Positions 1-9,470 of a DNA stretch of 64,000 nt are shown one piece after another. The notes under the pieces were generated by a model. It was not told where the DNA came from. It saw only the letters and a program-made list of their open reading frames with translations, and did not search any database. The stretch spans positions 1,054,001-1,118,000 of the forward strand of contig NZ_QTTQ01000009.1 of assembly GCF_003384935.1 (NCBI RefSeq). The letters run 5' to 3'. Position 1 is the stretch's first letter. Every line of letters starts with the position of its first letter. The position numbers were made by a program, and so were the translations under genes. This DNA is from Lutibacter oceani. Its GTDB lineage: Bacteria > Bacteroidota > Bacteroidia > Flavobacteriales > Flavobacteriaceae.

Positions 1-455
1 ATCATTATCCAATTAGCAGAAATGCAATTCCACAATGTGATGTGTTTTTAGAAAATGGATATACCAAAGAAGAAATGAAATTGGTAAAAGAGCCTAAGAA
101 AATTTTAGGGGATGATTCTTTTTCTGTAACTGCAACTGCGGTTCGTATTCCAACTGCTGGTGGCCACTCTGAAGCTGTAAACGTTCAGTTTGAAAATGAT
201 TTTGATTTGGCTGATGTTCGTAAATTATTAAGTGAAACTCCTGGGGTAATTGTACAGGATAATTTAGATACAAACACGTATCCAATGCCAATTTATGCAC
301 ATAATAAAGATGAGGTTTTTGTTGGTAGAATAAGAAGAGATGAATCTCAACCAAATACTTTAAATATGTGGATTGTTGCAGATAACTTACGTAAAGGCGC
401 AGCAACAAATACCATTCAAATAGGTGAATATTTAATTGAAAATGGGTTGGTTTAA
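1..455 (+). CDS. asd: Aspartate-semialdehyde dehydrogenase, C-terminal part (5' end outside window)
   Basis: The gene enters the window already open; the reading frame starts at base 3 and a GTG at 42 is an internal valine, not the start. The visible part is about 150 residues and reads like the C-terminal half of bacterial Asd, which reduces aspartyl phosphate to aspartate semialdehyde, the branch point to lysine, diaminopimelate, threonine and methionine. The stretch RIPTAGGHSEAVNVQFE carries the substrate-binding Arg and catalytic His region of the family. The C-terminal segment with YAHNKDEVFVGRIRRD and NLRKGAA is also typical. The catalytic Cys lies upstream of the window. The call is secure even though the gene is partial. 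Confidence 0.93.
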   Translation, partial: HYPISRNAIPQCDVFLENGYTKEEMKLVKEPKKILGDDSFSVTATAVRIPTAGGHSEAVNVQFENDFDLADVRKLLSETPGVIVQDNLDTNTYPMPIYAHNKDEVFVGRIRRDESQPNTLNMWIVADNLRKGAATNTIQIGEYLIENGLV

Positions 456-472
456 AACATAAATTTATAAAT

Positions 473-504
473 AAAAAAAGCCGCAATATATTGCGGCTTT
501 TTTT
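473..504. terminator. Bidirectional intrinsic terminator between asd and trxA
   Basis: A-rich flank, stem AGCCGCAA / TTGCGGCT with a TATA loop, then a T run. The A tract on one side and T tract on the other allow it to end both the plus-strand asd and the convergent minus-strand thioredoxin transcript. Confidence 0.85.
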
Positions 505-522
505 ATGAGCTTAAGGTTTTAT

Positions 523-876
523 TTAAGCTTTTAAAACGTCTTTTATTATTTGCTCTAATTGGTGTTTAGGAAGAGCACCTTGAGCCATTTGTGGTTCAGT
601 ATCTTTAGGCACAAATAATATAGAAGGAATACTTCTAATTCCAAATGCTGCGGCTAATTCTTGTTCTGCTTCAGTATCAACTTTATAGATATTCACTTTT
701 CCTTTATATTCGTTGCTTAATTCTTCTAAAATAGGTGCTACCATTTTACATGGCCCACACCAATCAGCATAAAAATCTATAATACAAGGTAAATCACCCT
801 CAAATTTCCACTCTTTATTCTTTTCGAAATTAAAAACTTTTTCTAAAAAAGTTTCTTTTGATAATAATTCTGTCAT
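523..876 (-). CDS. trxA: Thioredoxin
   Basis: This 117-residue protein is a single thioredoxin domain of the usual cytoplasmic length. The redox motif WCGPC sits at about residues 39-43 within FYADWCGPCK, and the conserved cis-proline is in SIPSILF about 35 residues later. It would reduce protein disulfides and be recharged by thioredoxin reductase, which is not in the window. There is no signal peptide, so it is not one of the periplasmic TlpA-type thioredoxins common in Bacteroidota. It converges with asd and lies 122 bases downstream of the DUF4837 gene on the same strand. No clear TAnnTTTG promoter element was seen directly upstream. Confidence 0.95.
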   Translation of the reverse strand: MTELLSKETFLEKVFNFEKNKEWKFEGDLPCIIDFYADWCGPCKMVAPILEELSNEYKGKVNIYKVDTEAEQELAAAFGIRSIPSILFVPKDTEPQMAQGALPKHQLEQIIKDVLKA

Positions 877-998
877 TTTTTAAAATTTAATATTATACGT
901 ATAGCAATTCTATACTATTCTATTTGACGACAAAGTGACGTAAAAACTTACAACATTACAGTAACTTAAGTTACATCTGCAATTATTAAGTAACTTTG

Positions 999-1973
999 TT
1001 AATCTATTTTAATAGTTTTTAAAATAGCCTCTAGTTCAAACATATAATCTCTTTTATTAATTGAAGGAGCAAAGGTTAAACCCTCAACAACAACCAACCT
1101 GTTGTTTGGTTTATCTACAATCGTATAACTTAAAAATGGTCCCGCCATATACACATTTTTAACCTCCCATTTTCCACGAGTTTCAAAAGCTTTTTTCCCA
1201 TCTATTTCAACTTCAAAAACGTGAGGTGAATACGCTTCTTCAGTCATCATATAAGAATCTTCAATTTGACCTGGAATGTTTTTTTTGCCAAAGGCATCTC
1301 TTATTGCAACTATGTTATTTCCATTTTCATCATCTTCAGAAGTAATTGGAACTGTATAGGAAATTAATTCCATACTGTTGTCTCCGTTTAAATGATAGCG
1401 ATACCAAACAAATTCGCCATTATCTTCAACTTTACTATAATTTCTTGGAATTTTAAGTGAGTACCCTTGTTTTGTAAATGTTTCAATTTTAGTAGGATCC
1501 CAATACTTACTTAAGGTTTTTTCTTGCACTGTTTTTAAATCTGCATCTTTAAAAATAGCTACTATTTTTTTACTGTTTTTTTGAATTTCAGCAATTAAAT
1601 CCTCCTTATTTTTTCCAACAATAGTAACAATTTTTTGAGGTGCTGCATATACATTTGTTGCAACATTAAAAGAATTCTCAGCACCTATTCCAATATTTAA
1701 TACACTTCTGCTTGCTCTAAACATAGTTCCAAAATTGTTTGGTGGTACCTGGGTAATTTCAAATTGGGCTTCTGGTTGAGGTAATCCCAATACAGGTTCA
1801 GCAACAATTTCACGAAGAACATCTCCTAAATCTCCTTGCCATTCACTGTTTTTCATTACAATAAGCAAATGATTTATTCTTCCATTTGCCTCTTTATACA
1901 CTTTTTTATCAGCTCCAGAATCACACGAAATAAATAAAATTGTAAGAACTAAAATTAGGCTAATTTTTTTCAT
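999..1973 (-). CDS. DUF4837 family lipoprotein
   Basis: The 324-residue product begins with a short charged stretch, a hydrophobic segment and a lipobox ending ISC at about residue 16, so it is a predicted lipoprotein. The body matches my recollection of the Bacteroidota family DUF4837, with motifs NHLLIVMKNSEWQGDLGD near the N-terminus and RGKWEVKNVYMAGPF near the C-terminus. No enzyme motif is visible and the function is unknown. It follows the lytic transglycosylase gene by 93 bases on the same strand, which suggests a cell-envelope role. The repeated placement next to MltD and exonuclease III genes in flavobacteria is from memory. Confidence 0.75.
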   Translation of the reverse strand: MKKISLILVLTILFISCDSGADKKVYKEANGRINHLLIVMKNSEWQGDLGDVLREIVAEPVLGLPQPEAQFEITQVPPNNFGTMFRASRSVLNIGIGAENSFNVATNVYAAPQKIVTIVGKNKEDLIAEIQKNSKKIVAIFKDADLKTVQEKTLSKYWDPTKIETFTKQGYSLKIPRNYSKVEDNGEFVWYRYHLNGDNSMELISYTVPITSEDDENGNNIVAIRDAFGKKNIPGQIEDSYMMTEEAYSPHVFEVEIDGKKAFETRGKWEVKNVYMAGPFLSYTIVDKPNNRLVVVEGLTFAPSINKRDYMFELEAILKTIKID

Positions 1974-2066
1974 TTTTTTTCATTTTTTTATTTGTAAGAT
2001 GGAATTAGCATACTAAGTTTTTCCTTAAATATTTAAGATTTTTAGTGCTGCCTTTTTCATTTTTTG

Positions 2067-3608
2067 TTAAAGTTTATATATTTTTAATTTGGTTCCGGGC
2101 TTTAAACTTTTTATACTCCAAATATTGTTCCAATCTTTAATATTTTGTACAGAAACATTTGCATATTTTTGAGCAATTAACCATAATGAATCACCTGATT
2201 TAACAACATAGGTATCATGCGGTCCTGTAGGAGTCACTTTTTTAACGGTATTGTTCTTGGGTTTTGAGCTTGTAACTGCATTAAATTTTCTAGGATAAAT
2301 AGTTAAACGTTGTCCAATTTTTAATCGGGTGCTTCTCATGTTATTCCAACGTTTAATATTACTTACTGAAACTCCAAATTTATTTGCAATTCTGCCAAGA
2401 TAATCACCACTTTTAACTTTATAAACAGTTCTTGCATTTTCTTCAATATATTCAGGTAATGGTTTTTCGCGTTTAGCTTCTTCAATATCAGCAAATGCAT
2501 AAATTTCTTTTTCATTACTTAAAAATTTTCCAATGTCTTTTACAGGTAAAGTTAGGGTGTAATTTCTACCTTTTATATAAGGAACAATGTCTAATTTATA
2601 TTGTGGATTTAAAAATTGAAGTACTTCAATATCTACATTTAAAGTTTCATAAATTTGTTCAAAAGTTAATTGTCTTTTTACCTGAACCGTATCAGTTTCA
2701 AAATAAGCAAGCGTATTTTCTTTTGCCTTAATATTGTGCTCAGTTGCATATTCAAAAATATATAAAGTGGCGTAAAAAGCAGGTACATAACCAGCAGTTT
2801 CTCTAGGTAAATTATGCTTGATATTCCAATAATTTGTACTACCTCCAGAGCGTCTGATTGCTTTACTAACATTTCCAGGACCCGAATTATAAGCCGCCAA
2901 TGCTAAATCCCAATCGCCAAATATTTTATATAAACTAGCTAAATATTTACAAGCTGCTTCTGTGGCCTTATATGGATCCGATCTTTCATCAACATACGAA
3001 CTTACATTTAAATCGAATTGCTTTCCTGTTTGGTACATAAACTGCCATAAACCAGTTGCTCCAACACGTGAACGGGCTCTTGGTTTTAATGCAGACTCTA
3101 CAATTGCCAAATATTTAATCTCTAAAGGCACGTCATATTTATCTAATTGTTCTTCAAACAAAGGAAAATAAAAACGTGCTTTTTCCAATAAATTAGAAAA
3201 AGCAGATTTTCTGCGTTTTAAATAGGTTTTTATTATTTGCTCTAATTGCGGATTATAATCTATATGAAAAGGCGTTTTACTGTTTAAAACCTGTAATCTT
3301 TCTTTTAATAATTCCGTTGGTAATTCTTCCAATTCAGTTACTAAAATTTCATCATCTCTTAATACGTATTGAATCGTATCATACAATGGAGATTTTATCA
3401 ATTCATGTAACCATAAACTATCAATTAAAGTGGCTTCTTTGTGTTCTTTAAAGTTTAATGAATCAGATTTTTGAAAAAATAAGGTATCGCTATTTGAAAA
3501 CAATTCTTTAGTGTCTTCAATAGTTTTAAGTTTAATTGTATCCGATTCGGTTTGTGAAAAGCTAATACTAAAAAACAGTAAAAATGTTATTCCAAATAAT
3601 ATTTTCAT
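2067..3608 (-). CDS. mltD: MltD-type lytic murein transglycosylase with two LysM domains
   Basis: The 513-residue protein has a signal peptide (hydrophobic residues 4-18, likely cleaved after SFS). It has a transglycosylase SLT domain with the catalytic Glu near residue 171 in YLAIVESALKP, followed by GATGLWQFM and the AAYNSGPGNV motif. Two LysM domains follow, at about 393-440 and 467-511, each beginning with a VVKSGD-like segment. It would cleave the MurNAc-GlcNAc bond to give 1,6-anhydro ends and bind peptidoglycan through LysM. It lies 6 bases after the OmpA-type gene, so the two are co-transcribed. The domain order matches E. coli MltD, but there is no lipobox Cys here. Confidence 0.9.
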   Translation of the reverse strand: MKILFGITFLLFFSISFSQTESDTIKLKTIEDTKELFSNSDTLFFQKSDSLNFKEHKEATLIDSLWLHELIKSPLYDTIQYVLRDDEILVTELEELPTELLKERLQVLNSKTPFHIDYNPQLEQIIKTYLKRRKSAFSNLLEKARFYFPLFEEQLDKYDVPLEIKYLAIVESALKPRARSRVGATGLWQFMYQTGKQFDLNVSSYVDERSDPYKATEAACKYLASLYKIFGDWDLALAAYNSGPGNVSKAIRRSGGSTNYWNIKHNLPRETAGYVPAFYATLYIFEYATEHNIKAKENTLAYFETDTVQVKRQLTFEQIYETLNVDIEVLQFLNPQYKLDIVPYIKGRNYTLTLPVKDIGKFLSNEKEIYAFADIEEAKREKPLPEYIEENARTVYKVKSGDYLGRIANKFGVSVSNIKRWNNMRSTRLKIGQRLTIYPRKFNAVTSSKPKNNTVKKVTPTGPHDTYVVKSGDSLWLIAQKYANVSVQNIKDWNNIWSIKSLKPGTKLKIYKL

Positions 3609-3614
3609 TAATTA

Positions 3615-4565
3615 TTATTCTTTTAAAAGTTTAGAGATTTCGTCTAGATTTGGAGCTAAAATAATTTCTATTCTTCTGTTTTTTGCTTTTCCTTCAGCTG
3701 TAGTGTTTGTATCTACAGGCACAAATTCACTTCTGCCGGCTGCAGTAATTTGTGTTGGACTAACACCTTTGTCTTTTAATATTCTAACAATGGCGGTGGC
3801 TCTTTTTACCGATAAATCCCAGTTATCAATTAATGTTGAGCCTTTATATGGAACGTTATCAGTATGCCCTTCAATTAATACATTAATATCTTTATTTTCT
3901 GATAAAACACTTGCTAGTTGTTCAACGGCTTTTTTTCCTTCAGTTCCAACAGCCCAACTTCCCGAATCAAATAACAATTTATTTTCCATAGAAACATAAA
4001 TTTTCCCATTTTTATGAACTACTGTTAATCCATTACCTTCAAAATTATGCAAAGCATTAGAAATGGCATTTTTTAATTGCTGCATTTGAGCTTCTTTTGC
4101 ACTAATTAAACTTTGTAATTCATCAACTTCTTCGGCGCGTAAATTTAATTCGGTTTGCAGTTTTTCTAAACGTAAACTTTCTTCTTGCAATTTCTTTTCT
4201 TTTGCTTCAAGTTGAGCTAATAATTCCTGATTTTTTTGAGCTTGTTCAGCTAATTCTTTTGAACTTTGAGTTGCAAGTACTCCATACGATTCTTCTAAAT
4301 TTTTAAATTTATTTTTAAGAGAAGCGTACTCATTATCTAAAATAGCTTTTTGAGTTTTAAGTTCACTTAACTCAGTATTTAACCCTTCTAAATCTGACTC
4401 TAAGCCTTTTTTTAAGGCTAATAAATCATCCTTTTCCTTTATTAATTCTGAATTAGAAGTGCGTAATTTATTAAATTTTGTTTCTAATTCTTGATATACT
4501 TTTTTTGAAACACAAGCATTTAATGTGAATGCAATAACGAATAAAATTGCTATTTTTTTTAACAT
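3615..4565 (-). CDS. OmpA-family lipoprotein with long coiled coil
   Basis: This 316-residue protein starts with a lipoprotein signal ending LNAC at about residue 18. Residues from about 25 to 165 are Glu/Lys/Leu/Gln-rich with heptad-like spacing, a predicted coiled coil. The C-terminal third is an OmpA peptidoglycan-binding domain, with NVLIEGHTDNVPYKG, the WDLSVKRA segment and the conserved NRRIEI near the end. It probably spans the periplasm from a membrane lipid anchor to diaminopimelate in peptidoglycan. The short spacing to the lytic transglycosylase gene supports a joint envelope role. It has no beta-barrel, unlike classical OmpA. Confidence 0.88.
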   Translation of the reverse strand: MLKKIAILFVIAFTLNACVSKKVYQELETKFNKLRTSNSELIKEKDDLLALKKGLESDLEGLNTELSELKTQKAILDNEYASLKNKFKNLEESYGVLATQSSKELAEQAQKNQELLAQLEAKEKKLQEESLRLEKLQTELNLRAEEVDELQSLISAKEAQMQQLKNAISNALHNFEGNGLTVVHKNGKIYVSMENKLLFDSGSWAVGTEGKKAVEQLASVLSENKDINVLIEGHTDNVPYKGSTLIDNWDLSVKRATAIVRILKDKGVSPTQITAAGRSEFVPVDTNTTAEGKAKNRRIEIILAPNLDEISKLLKE

Positions 4566-4586
4566 AATCTTATTTTTTAAATTTTA

Positions 4587-5345
4587 TTATTCAATTTCTA
4601 CAACTATTGGGCAATGATCTGAATGTTTTGCTTTTGGCAAAATATAAGCTCTTTTAATCCTGTCTTTCATTGGCTCGCTTACCATATGGTAATCTATACG
4701 CCAACCTTTATTATTATTTCTGGCATTTGCTCTATAACTCCACCAACTATAATTATGTGGCTCTTTGTTTAAATATCTAAACGAGTCTATAAAACCGCTA
4801 TCAATAAAATTTCCAATCCATTCTCTTTCTTCAGGAAGAAATCCTGAAACACCTTTCATTTTAGGATTGTGAATATCAATTTCTTCATGACAAATATTAT
4901 AATCTCCACAAATAATAATATTCGGAATTTCTTTCTTTAAATTATTTACATATTCCTGAAATTCAGCCATATAGTTTAATTTAAATTCTAAACGAGCATC
5001 ATTTGTGCCAGAAGGTAAATACAAGCTCATAACCGAAAAATCATTAAAATCTATTCTTAAATTTCTTCCTTCAAAATCCATAGATTCAATTCCGGTACCA
5101 TATTCAACATGATTCGGTTCGTGTTTTGATAAAATGGCAACACTACTATATCCTTTCTTCTCGGCAGAAAACCAATAATGATGTTTATAACCAGCTTGTT
5201 CAAATAGTTCTAAATCTAATTGTTCTTTATGTGCTTTTGTTTCCTGAATACAAACTACATCAGGATTAGCTGCTTCTAACCAATCAATAAATCCTTTTTT
5301 TAAGGCGGCTCTTATTCCGTTTACATTGTATGATATTATTTTCAT
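4587..5345 (-). CDS. xth: Exodeoxyribonuclease III
   Basis: The 252-residue product is a complete AP endonuclease/exonuclease III of usual length. It opens with MKIISYNVNGIRAALKKGF. The metal-binding Glu is near residue 35 in CIQETKAH, the catalytic GDYNICHEEIDIHNPK segment is mid-protein, and the final motif SDHCPIVVE carries the conserved Asp-His. It cleaves DNA 5' of abasic sites and trims 3' ends in base excision repair. It sits 7 bases after the acyl-CoA synthetase and 21 bases before the OmpA-type gene, so it shares the envelope operon with no evident functional link. Confidence 0.95.
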   Translation of the reverse strand: MKIISYNVNGIRAALKKGFIDWLEAANPDVVCIQETKAHKEQLDLELFEQAGYKHHYWFSAEKKGYSSVAILSKHEPNHVEYGTGIESMDFEGRNLRIDFNDFSVMSLYLPSGTNDARLEFKLNYMAEFQEYVNNLKKEIPNIIICGDYNICHEEIDIHNPKMKGVSGFLPEEREWIGNFIDSGFIDSFRYLNKEPHNYSWWSYRANARNNNKGWRIDYHMVSEPMKDRIKRAYILPKAKHSDHCPIVVEIE

Positions 5346-5352
5346 TGTTTAT

Positions 5353-7173
5353 TTACTTACTTTCGTATAATTCTCTTAATTTTCTTCGCATTACTTTATT
5401 AGATGCTGTTCTTGGCAAGATATCAATTTTTACCAAATCGGTTAATTTAAATAACGGGTTTAACTGATTTTTAATATTTTCTTTAGCTTGTTTAAATCGT
5501 TGTTCAATATTAAATTTAGAAGGATTTTCAACATAATATACAATCAATTCACTTGGCCCTCCACTTTTTGGTGAAACTGCAACTGCTGCAGATTCTTTTA
5601 CAAAATCTAATGAATTTACAACAGCTTCAATTTGTACAGAACTCACTTTTATTCCGCCTAAATTCATGGCATCATCAACCCTGCCTTGCATTTTAAAATA
5701 TCCGTTTTCCAATTGCTCTAATTGGTCGCCATGCCTTCGTAATATATTCCCTTTATATTTTGGTGTTCCTTTATAATATACATCAAAATGATTTCTATTA
5801 AGTAGCGAATTTGACAATCCCATTATTGGAGGAATTATAAATAGTTCACCTTTTTTTGATTCTTTATGCTCCTCGTTTAGCAAAACAAATTCACCTCCTA
5901 ATGCTTGTGTTGAAAAAGTGCTTGCAATATTTGGCTGAACAACGGTACTTGTAACATAACCTCCACCAATTTCAGTACCTCCACAATATTCAATTACGGG
6001 TTTTTTATTAGCTAATTTCATTAAATATTCCATTTCAATAGGGTTGGAAACTTCACCAGTTGAACTAAAGCATTTTATAGAATTCCAGTTAAATTGTTCC
6101 ATACACTTTGAATTTTTCCAGTATTTCACAAAACTTGGAATTACTCCCAACATTGTAACTTTAGCATCTTGAACAAATTTACCAAAACCTTCATTTGTTG
6201 GAGTTTCATAATACAAAGCAATTGTGGCTTTATTAATTAATGAAGCAAAAACCAACCAAGGTCCCATCATCCAGCCTAAATTTGTTGGCCAGCATACCAC
6301 ATCATTTTTATGAATATCCTGATGGTAATAGCCGTCACTCGCTCCTTTAATTGGAGTTGTATGTGTCCAAGGAATTGCTTTTGGTTCTCCCGTTGTACCC
6401 GATGAAAATAAAATTGTAATTATAGCTGATGGATCTTGAATAATAGTTTTAAATTCAGTTTTAGCACTTAAAAAAGCATTCCAATAAACATCTCCATTTC
6501 TTAAATCAGAAGTTGCTTCAGATTTTTTTATAACAATAGCTTTTGGTGCATTTGCCTCTTTAATTTTTTTAAATAAAGGAAGTTCTTTTTCACCCCTTTT
6601 TATAAAATCTTGCGTAAAAATTAATTTAGGTTTTGTTATTTTTAAACGTACTTCAATTTCATTTGGTGTAAAACTATCAGCAATAGTTACTACTGGCATT
6701 CCGGCTTTAATTCCTGCTAAATAAATGGCAACAGCTTCCAAGGTCATTGGCATGTCAATTGCAATTTTATCACCACATTTTAAGCCTGTTTCAATCAAAC
6801 CATTGGCAATTTTATTTACCAGGTTTAGCAGTTCTTTTTGTGTAATTTTTTCAATTGATTTATCCTCTTTTTGATAAATTAAAGCAGTGGCTTCTTCTTC
6901 ATTTTGAAAACAAGAATCAACAATATTCAATTTGGCATTTTTTAACCATTGCGCATTTTCAACACCTTTTGAGGTATCTAAAATTGAAGTATATTTTTCA
7001 GCTAATTGTATGTTTAAATTTTGAATAGTTTTTTCCCAAAAATCTTCTTTATTAGTAACTGACCACTTCCAGAAATCTTCATAATTTTCAAAATTAGTAG
7101 CTTGCATCATTTTATAAATGTTGCTACTTTCTATTATTTTTTTTGAAGGTTTCCAAATAGGTTTTGTACTCAT
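5353..7173 (-). CDS. AMP-forming acyl-CoA synthetase (acetyl-CoA synthetase-like)
   Basis: At 606 residues this is a full-length ANL-superfamily ligase. Visible motifs are the P-loop FSSGTTGEPKAIPWTH, the adenine-contacting YCGGTEIGGG, the hinge region with GRVDDAMNLGGIKVSS, and the C-terminal catalytic Lys in SNKVMRRKLRE. The N-terminal region resembles the acetyl-CoA synthetase cap (FWKWSVTNKEDFWEK). It activates a carboxylic acid through an acyl-AMP and transfers it to CoA. The substrate is not certain: a short-chain acid such as acetate, propionate or acetoacetate is most likely, and it resembles plant AAE17/18-type enzymes as I recall them. It lies 8 bases downstream of the penicillin-binding protein gene. 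Confidence 0.82.
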   Translation of the reverse strand: MSTKPIWKPSKKIIESSNIYKMMQATNFENYEDFWKWSVTNKEDFWEKTIQNLNIQLAEKYTSILDTSKGVENAQWLKNAKLNIVDSCFQNEEEATALIYQKEDKSIEKITQKELLNLVNKIANGLIETGLKCGDKIAIDMPMTLEAVAIYLAGIKAGMPVVTIADSFTPNEIEVRLKITKPKLIFTQDFIKRGEKELPLFKKIKEANAPKAIVIKKSEATSDLRNGDVYWNAFLSAKTEFKTIIQDPSAIITILFSSGTTGEPKAIPWTHTTPIKGASDGYYHQDIHKNDVVCWPTNLGWMMGPWLVFASLINKATIALYYETPTNEGFGKFVQDAKVTMLGVIPSFVKYWKNSKCMEQFNWNSIKCFSSTGEVSNPIEMEYLMKLANKKPVIEYCGGTEIGGGYVTSTVVQPNIASTFSTQALGGEFVLLNEEHKESKKGELFIIPPIMGLSNSLLNRNHFDVYYKGTPKYKGNILRRHGDQLEQLENGYFKMQGRVDDAMNLGGIKVSSVQIEAVVNSLDFVKESAAVAVSPKSGGPSELIVYYVENPSKFNIEQRFKQAKENIKNQLNPLFKLTDLVKIDILPRTASNKVMRRKLRELYESK

Positions 7174-7181
7174 AAATACTA

Positions 7182-9470
7182 TTAAAATTCAGGGTCTTCA
7201 TCAATAGAATTCTCTTTATTTAAATCCTTTTCATCTAACTTAGAGCAATCAATTTCAATACTTAATTCTTCTGGTTTTTCAAATTCTTCCATACTCACAT
7301 TTAATTTAGGATCTGCATATAATTTTTTATAGTACAATGCCCAAATTGGCAATGCCATTGTAGCTCCTTGTCCTTGTACAATACTTTTAAAATGAGTTGC
7401 TCTATCTTCACCACCAACCCAAACTCCAGTAGCTAAATTTGGTACAATTCCCATAAACCAACCATCAGATTGATTTTGTGTAGTTCCTGTTTTACCAGCA
7501 ATTGGATTTGTAAATTTATACGGGTAACCCGTTGCTACGTTATCTGGATAATAACCTCCAGAACTTCTAAGCCTAATACCAGAACCAGATTGTGTAACAC
7601 CTTCTAACAAATTAATAATTACATACGCCGATTCTTCACTTAAAACCTCTTTAGAATTAGGTGTAAATTGTTCTAATAGAGTGCCATTTTTATCTTCAAT
7701 TTTTAAAATCATCATCGGTTCTACGCGTAATCCTTTGTTTGCAAATGTTGCATAAGCACCCACCATTTCATAAAGTGATAAATCAACTGAGCCTAAGGCT
7801 ATAGACGGTACCGCTGGAATATCACTTGTAATTCCTGCACTTTGAGCCAATCTAACAACATTTTGAGGATTTACCATATCAATTAATTTAGCAGTAATTA
7901 CATTTACTGAACCAGCCAATGCTTCTTTTAATGTAAGTTCTCCTCCATAATCATCACTTGAATTTTTTGGTGTCCAATCCTCAGGCATTCCATATTTTTC
8001 TTTTGGTATTGTATACAATGTATTTGGATATTTTATACAAGGAGAAAGGTTTAATTGATTAATTGCAGTTGCATATACAAAAGGCTTAAAGGTTGAACCT
8101 ACCTGACGTTTTTGTTGTTTTACCGCATCGTATTGAAAGTGTTTATAATTAATGCCTCCAACCCAAGCTTTTACATGTCCAGATTCAGGCTCAACAGACA
8201 ACAATCCGGATCTTAAAATATGTTTGTAATATCTAATGGAATCCATTGGAGACATAATAGTATCTATATCTCCTTTCCAAGAAAAAACTTGCATTTCGGT
8301 TTTTTCATTAAATGAAGTTCTTATTTCTTTTTCAGAAACCCCCTGACTTTTCATACGAATCCATCTATTAGATCGTTTCATGGCTTGCTCCATTGTATTA
8401 TCAATTTGTTTTTTTTCCAAATCGTAAAAAGGAGCAGTTTTGTTATGTTTTTGTTCTTTGAAAAACACACGCTGTAAATTAGCCATATGCTCAGCCATAG
8501 CTTCTTCGGCATATTTTTGCATACGAGAGTCAATAGTTACATAAATTTTTAAACCATCTCTATGTAAATTGTAATCTGTGCCATCAGGTTTTGGATTATT
8601 TTTAATCCAGGTTTTCATAAAATCGCGTAAATATTCTCTAAAATAGGTAGCATACCCATCACTGTGTCCTTCTCTATTTACATTTAATTCCAGCCCTTTT
8701 TGTTGTAAGGAATCTTTTAGTTTTTCTGAAATAAAATTATTTCGTTGCATTTGAGCCAAAACTACGTTTCTGCGATCTCTTACCAATTCTTCTCTTCTTA
8801 ATGGATTGTAATAGGAAGCATTTTTAAGCATTCCAACCAACATTGCAGATTCTGATACAGTTAAATCTATTGGTTCTTTTCCAAAATAAATGCGCGAAGC
8901 AGAACGTATACCAACTGCTAAATTTAAGAAGTCGTACTTATTTAAGTACATTGTTAAAATTTCTTGCTTAGTATATTGACGCTCTAAACGAACTGCAATA
9001 ACATATTCTTTAAATTTTTGAAGTACCCTTTCAACTATATTTTTTGAGCCTTCACCATGAAACAATAATTTGGCTAACTGTTGTGTAATTGTACTACCAC
9101 CACCACCTTTTCCAAGTTTAACAATTGCACGTGCGGTTGATTTAAAATCGATACCAGAATGTTCATAAAAACGTTCATCTTCTGTTGCTACCAATGCTTT
9201 TACTAAGTTTTTTGGTAAATCCTTGTATTTAACGGGAGTACGGTTTTCTTTAAAAAATTTACCCAATGTACTTCCATCATAAGAAATAATTTCGGTAGCT
9301 AAATTATTTTCTGGATTTTCTAACTCTTCAAAAGTTGGTAAAGCACCAAAAAATCCCCAAGAAGCAAATAAAAATAGCATTATTACACCTAAAGTACCGC
9401 TTAATATAGTAACCCAAAACCATTTAACATATTTGGAAAATTGATTGTTTGCAGTTTGTTTTTTTGTCAT
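7182..9470 (-). CDS. Class A penicillin-binding protein (PBP1A type)
   Basis: The 762-residue protein has a cytoplasmic N-terminus and one membrane anchor at about 18-42. The glycosyltransferase domain has the catalytic Glu in EDERFYEHSGID near residue 98 and GSTITQQLAK near 125. The transpeptidase domain has the SxxK active serine in GSTFKPF, the SxN-like box (SVN in AGSVNVITAKL) and the KTG box in AGKTGTTQ. It polymerises and cross-links peptidoglycan. Its ATG overlaps the stop codon of gldH by one base (TAATG), which indicates translational coupling. The gene symbol is left blank because class A naming varies in Bacteroidota. Confidence 0.94.
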   Translation of the reverse strand: MTKKQTANNQFSKYVKWFWVTILSGTLGVIMLFLFASWGFFGALPTFEELENPENNLATEIISYDGSTLGKFFKENRTPVKYKDLPKNLVKALVATEDERFYEHSGIDFKSTARAIVKLGKGGGGSTITQQLAKLLFHGEGSKNIVERVLQKFKEYVIAVRLERQYTKQEILTMYLNKYDFLNLAVGIRSASRIYFGKEPIDLTVSESAMLVGMLKNASYYNPLRREELVRDRRNVVLAQMQRNNFISEKLKDSLQQKGLELNVNREGHSDGYATYFREYLRDFMKTWIKNNPKPDGTDYNLHRDGLKIYVTIDSRMQKYAEEAMAEHMANLQRVFFKEQKHNKTAPFYDLEKKQIDNTMEQAMKRSNRWIRMKSQGVSEKEIRTSFNEKTEMQVFSWKGDIDTIMSPMDSIRYYKHILRSGLLSVEPESGHVKAWVGGINYKHFQYDAVKQQKRQVGSTFKPFVYATAINQLNLSPCIKYPNTLYTIPKEKYGMPEDWTPKNSSDDYGGELTLKEALAGSVNVITAKLIDMVNPQNVVRLAQSAGITSDIPAVPSIALGSVDLSLYEMVGAYATFANKGLRVEPMMILKIEDKNGTLLEQFTPNSKEVLSEESAYVIINLLEGVTQSGSGIRLRSSGGYYPDNVATGYPYKFTNPIAGKTGTTQNQSDGWFMGIVPNLATGVWVGGEDRATHFKSIVQGQGATMALPIWALYYKKLYADPKLNVSMEEFEKPEELSIEIDCSKLDEKDLNKENSIDEDPEF

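Noticed and set aside
94-486. Minus-strand frame over asd
   Set aside because: Antisense shadow of a secure gene, with a composition unlike real proteins here.
3511-3999. 162-residue plus-strand frame over mltD/ompA
   Set aside because: It is antisense to two strong genes and has no domain or start signal.
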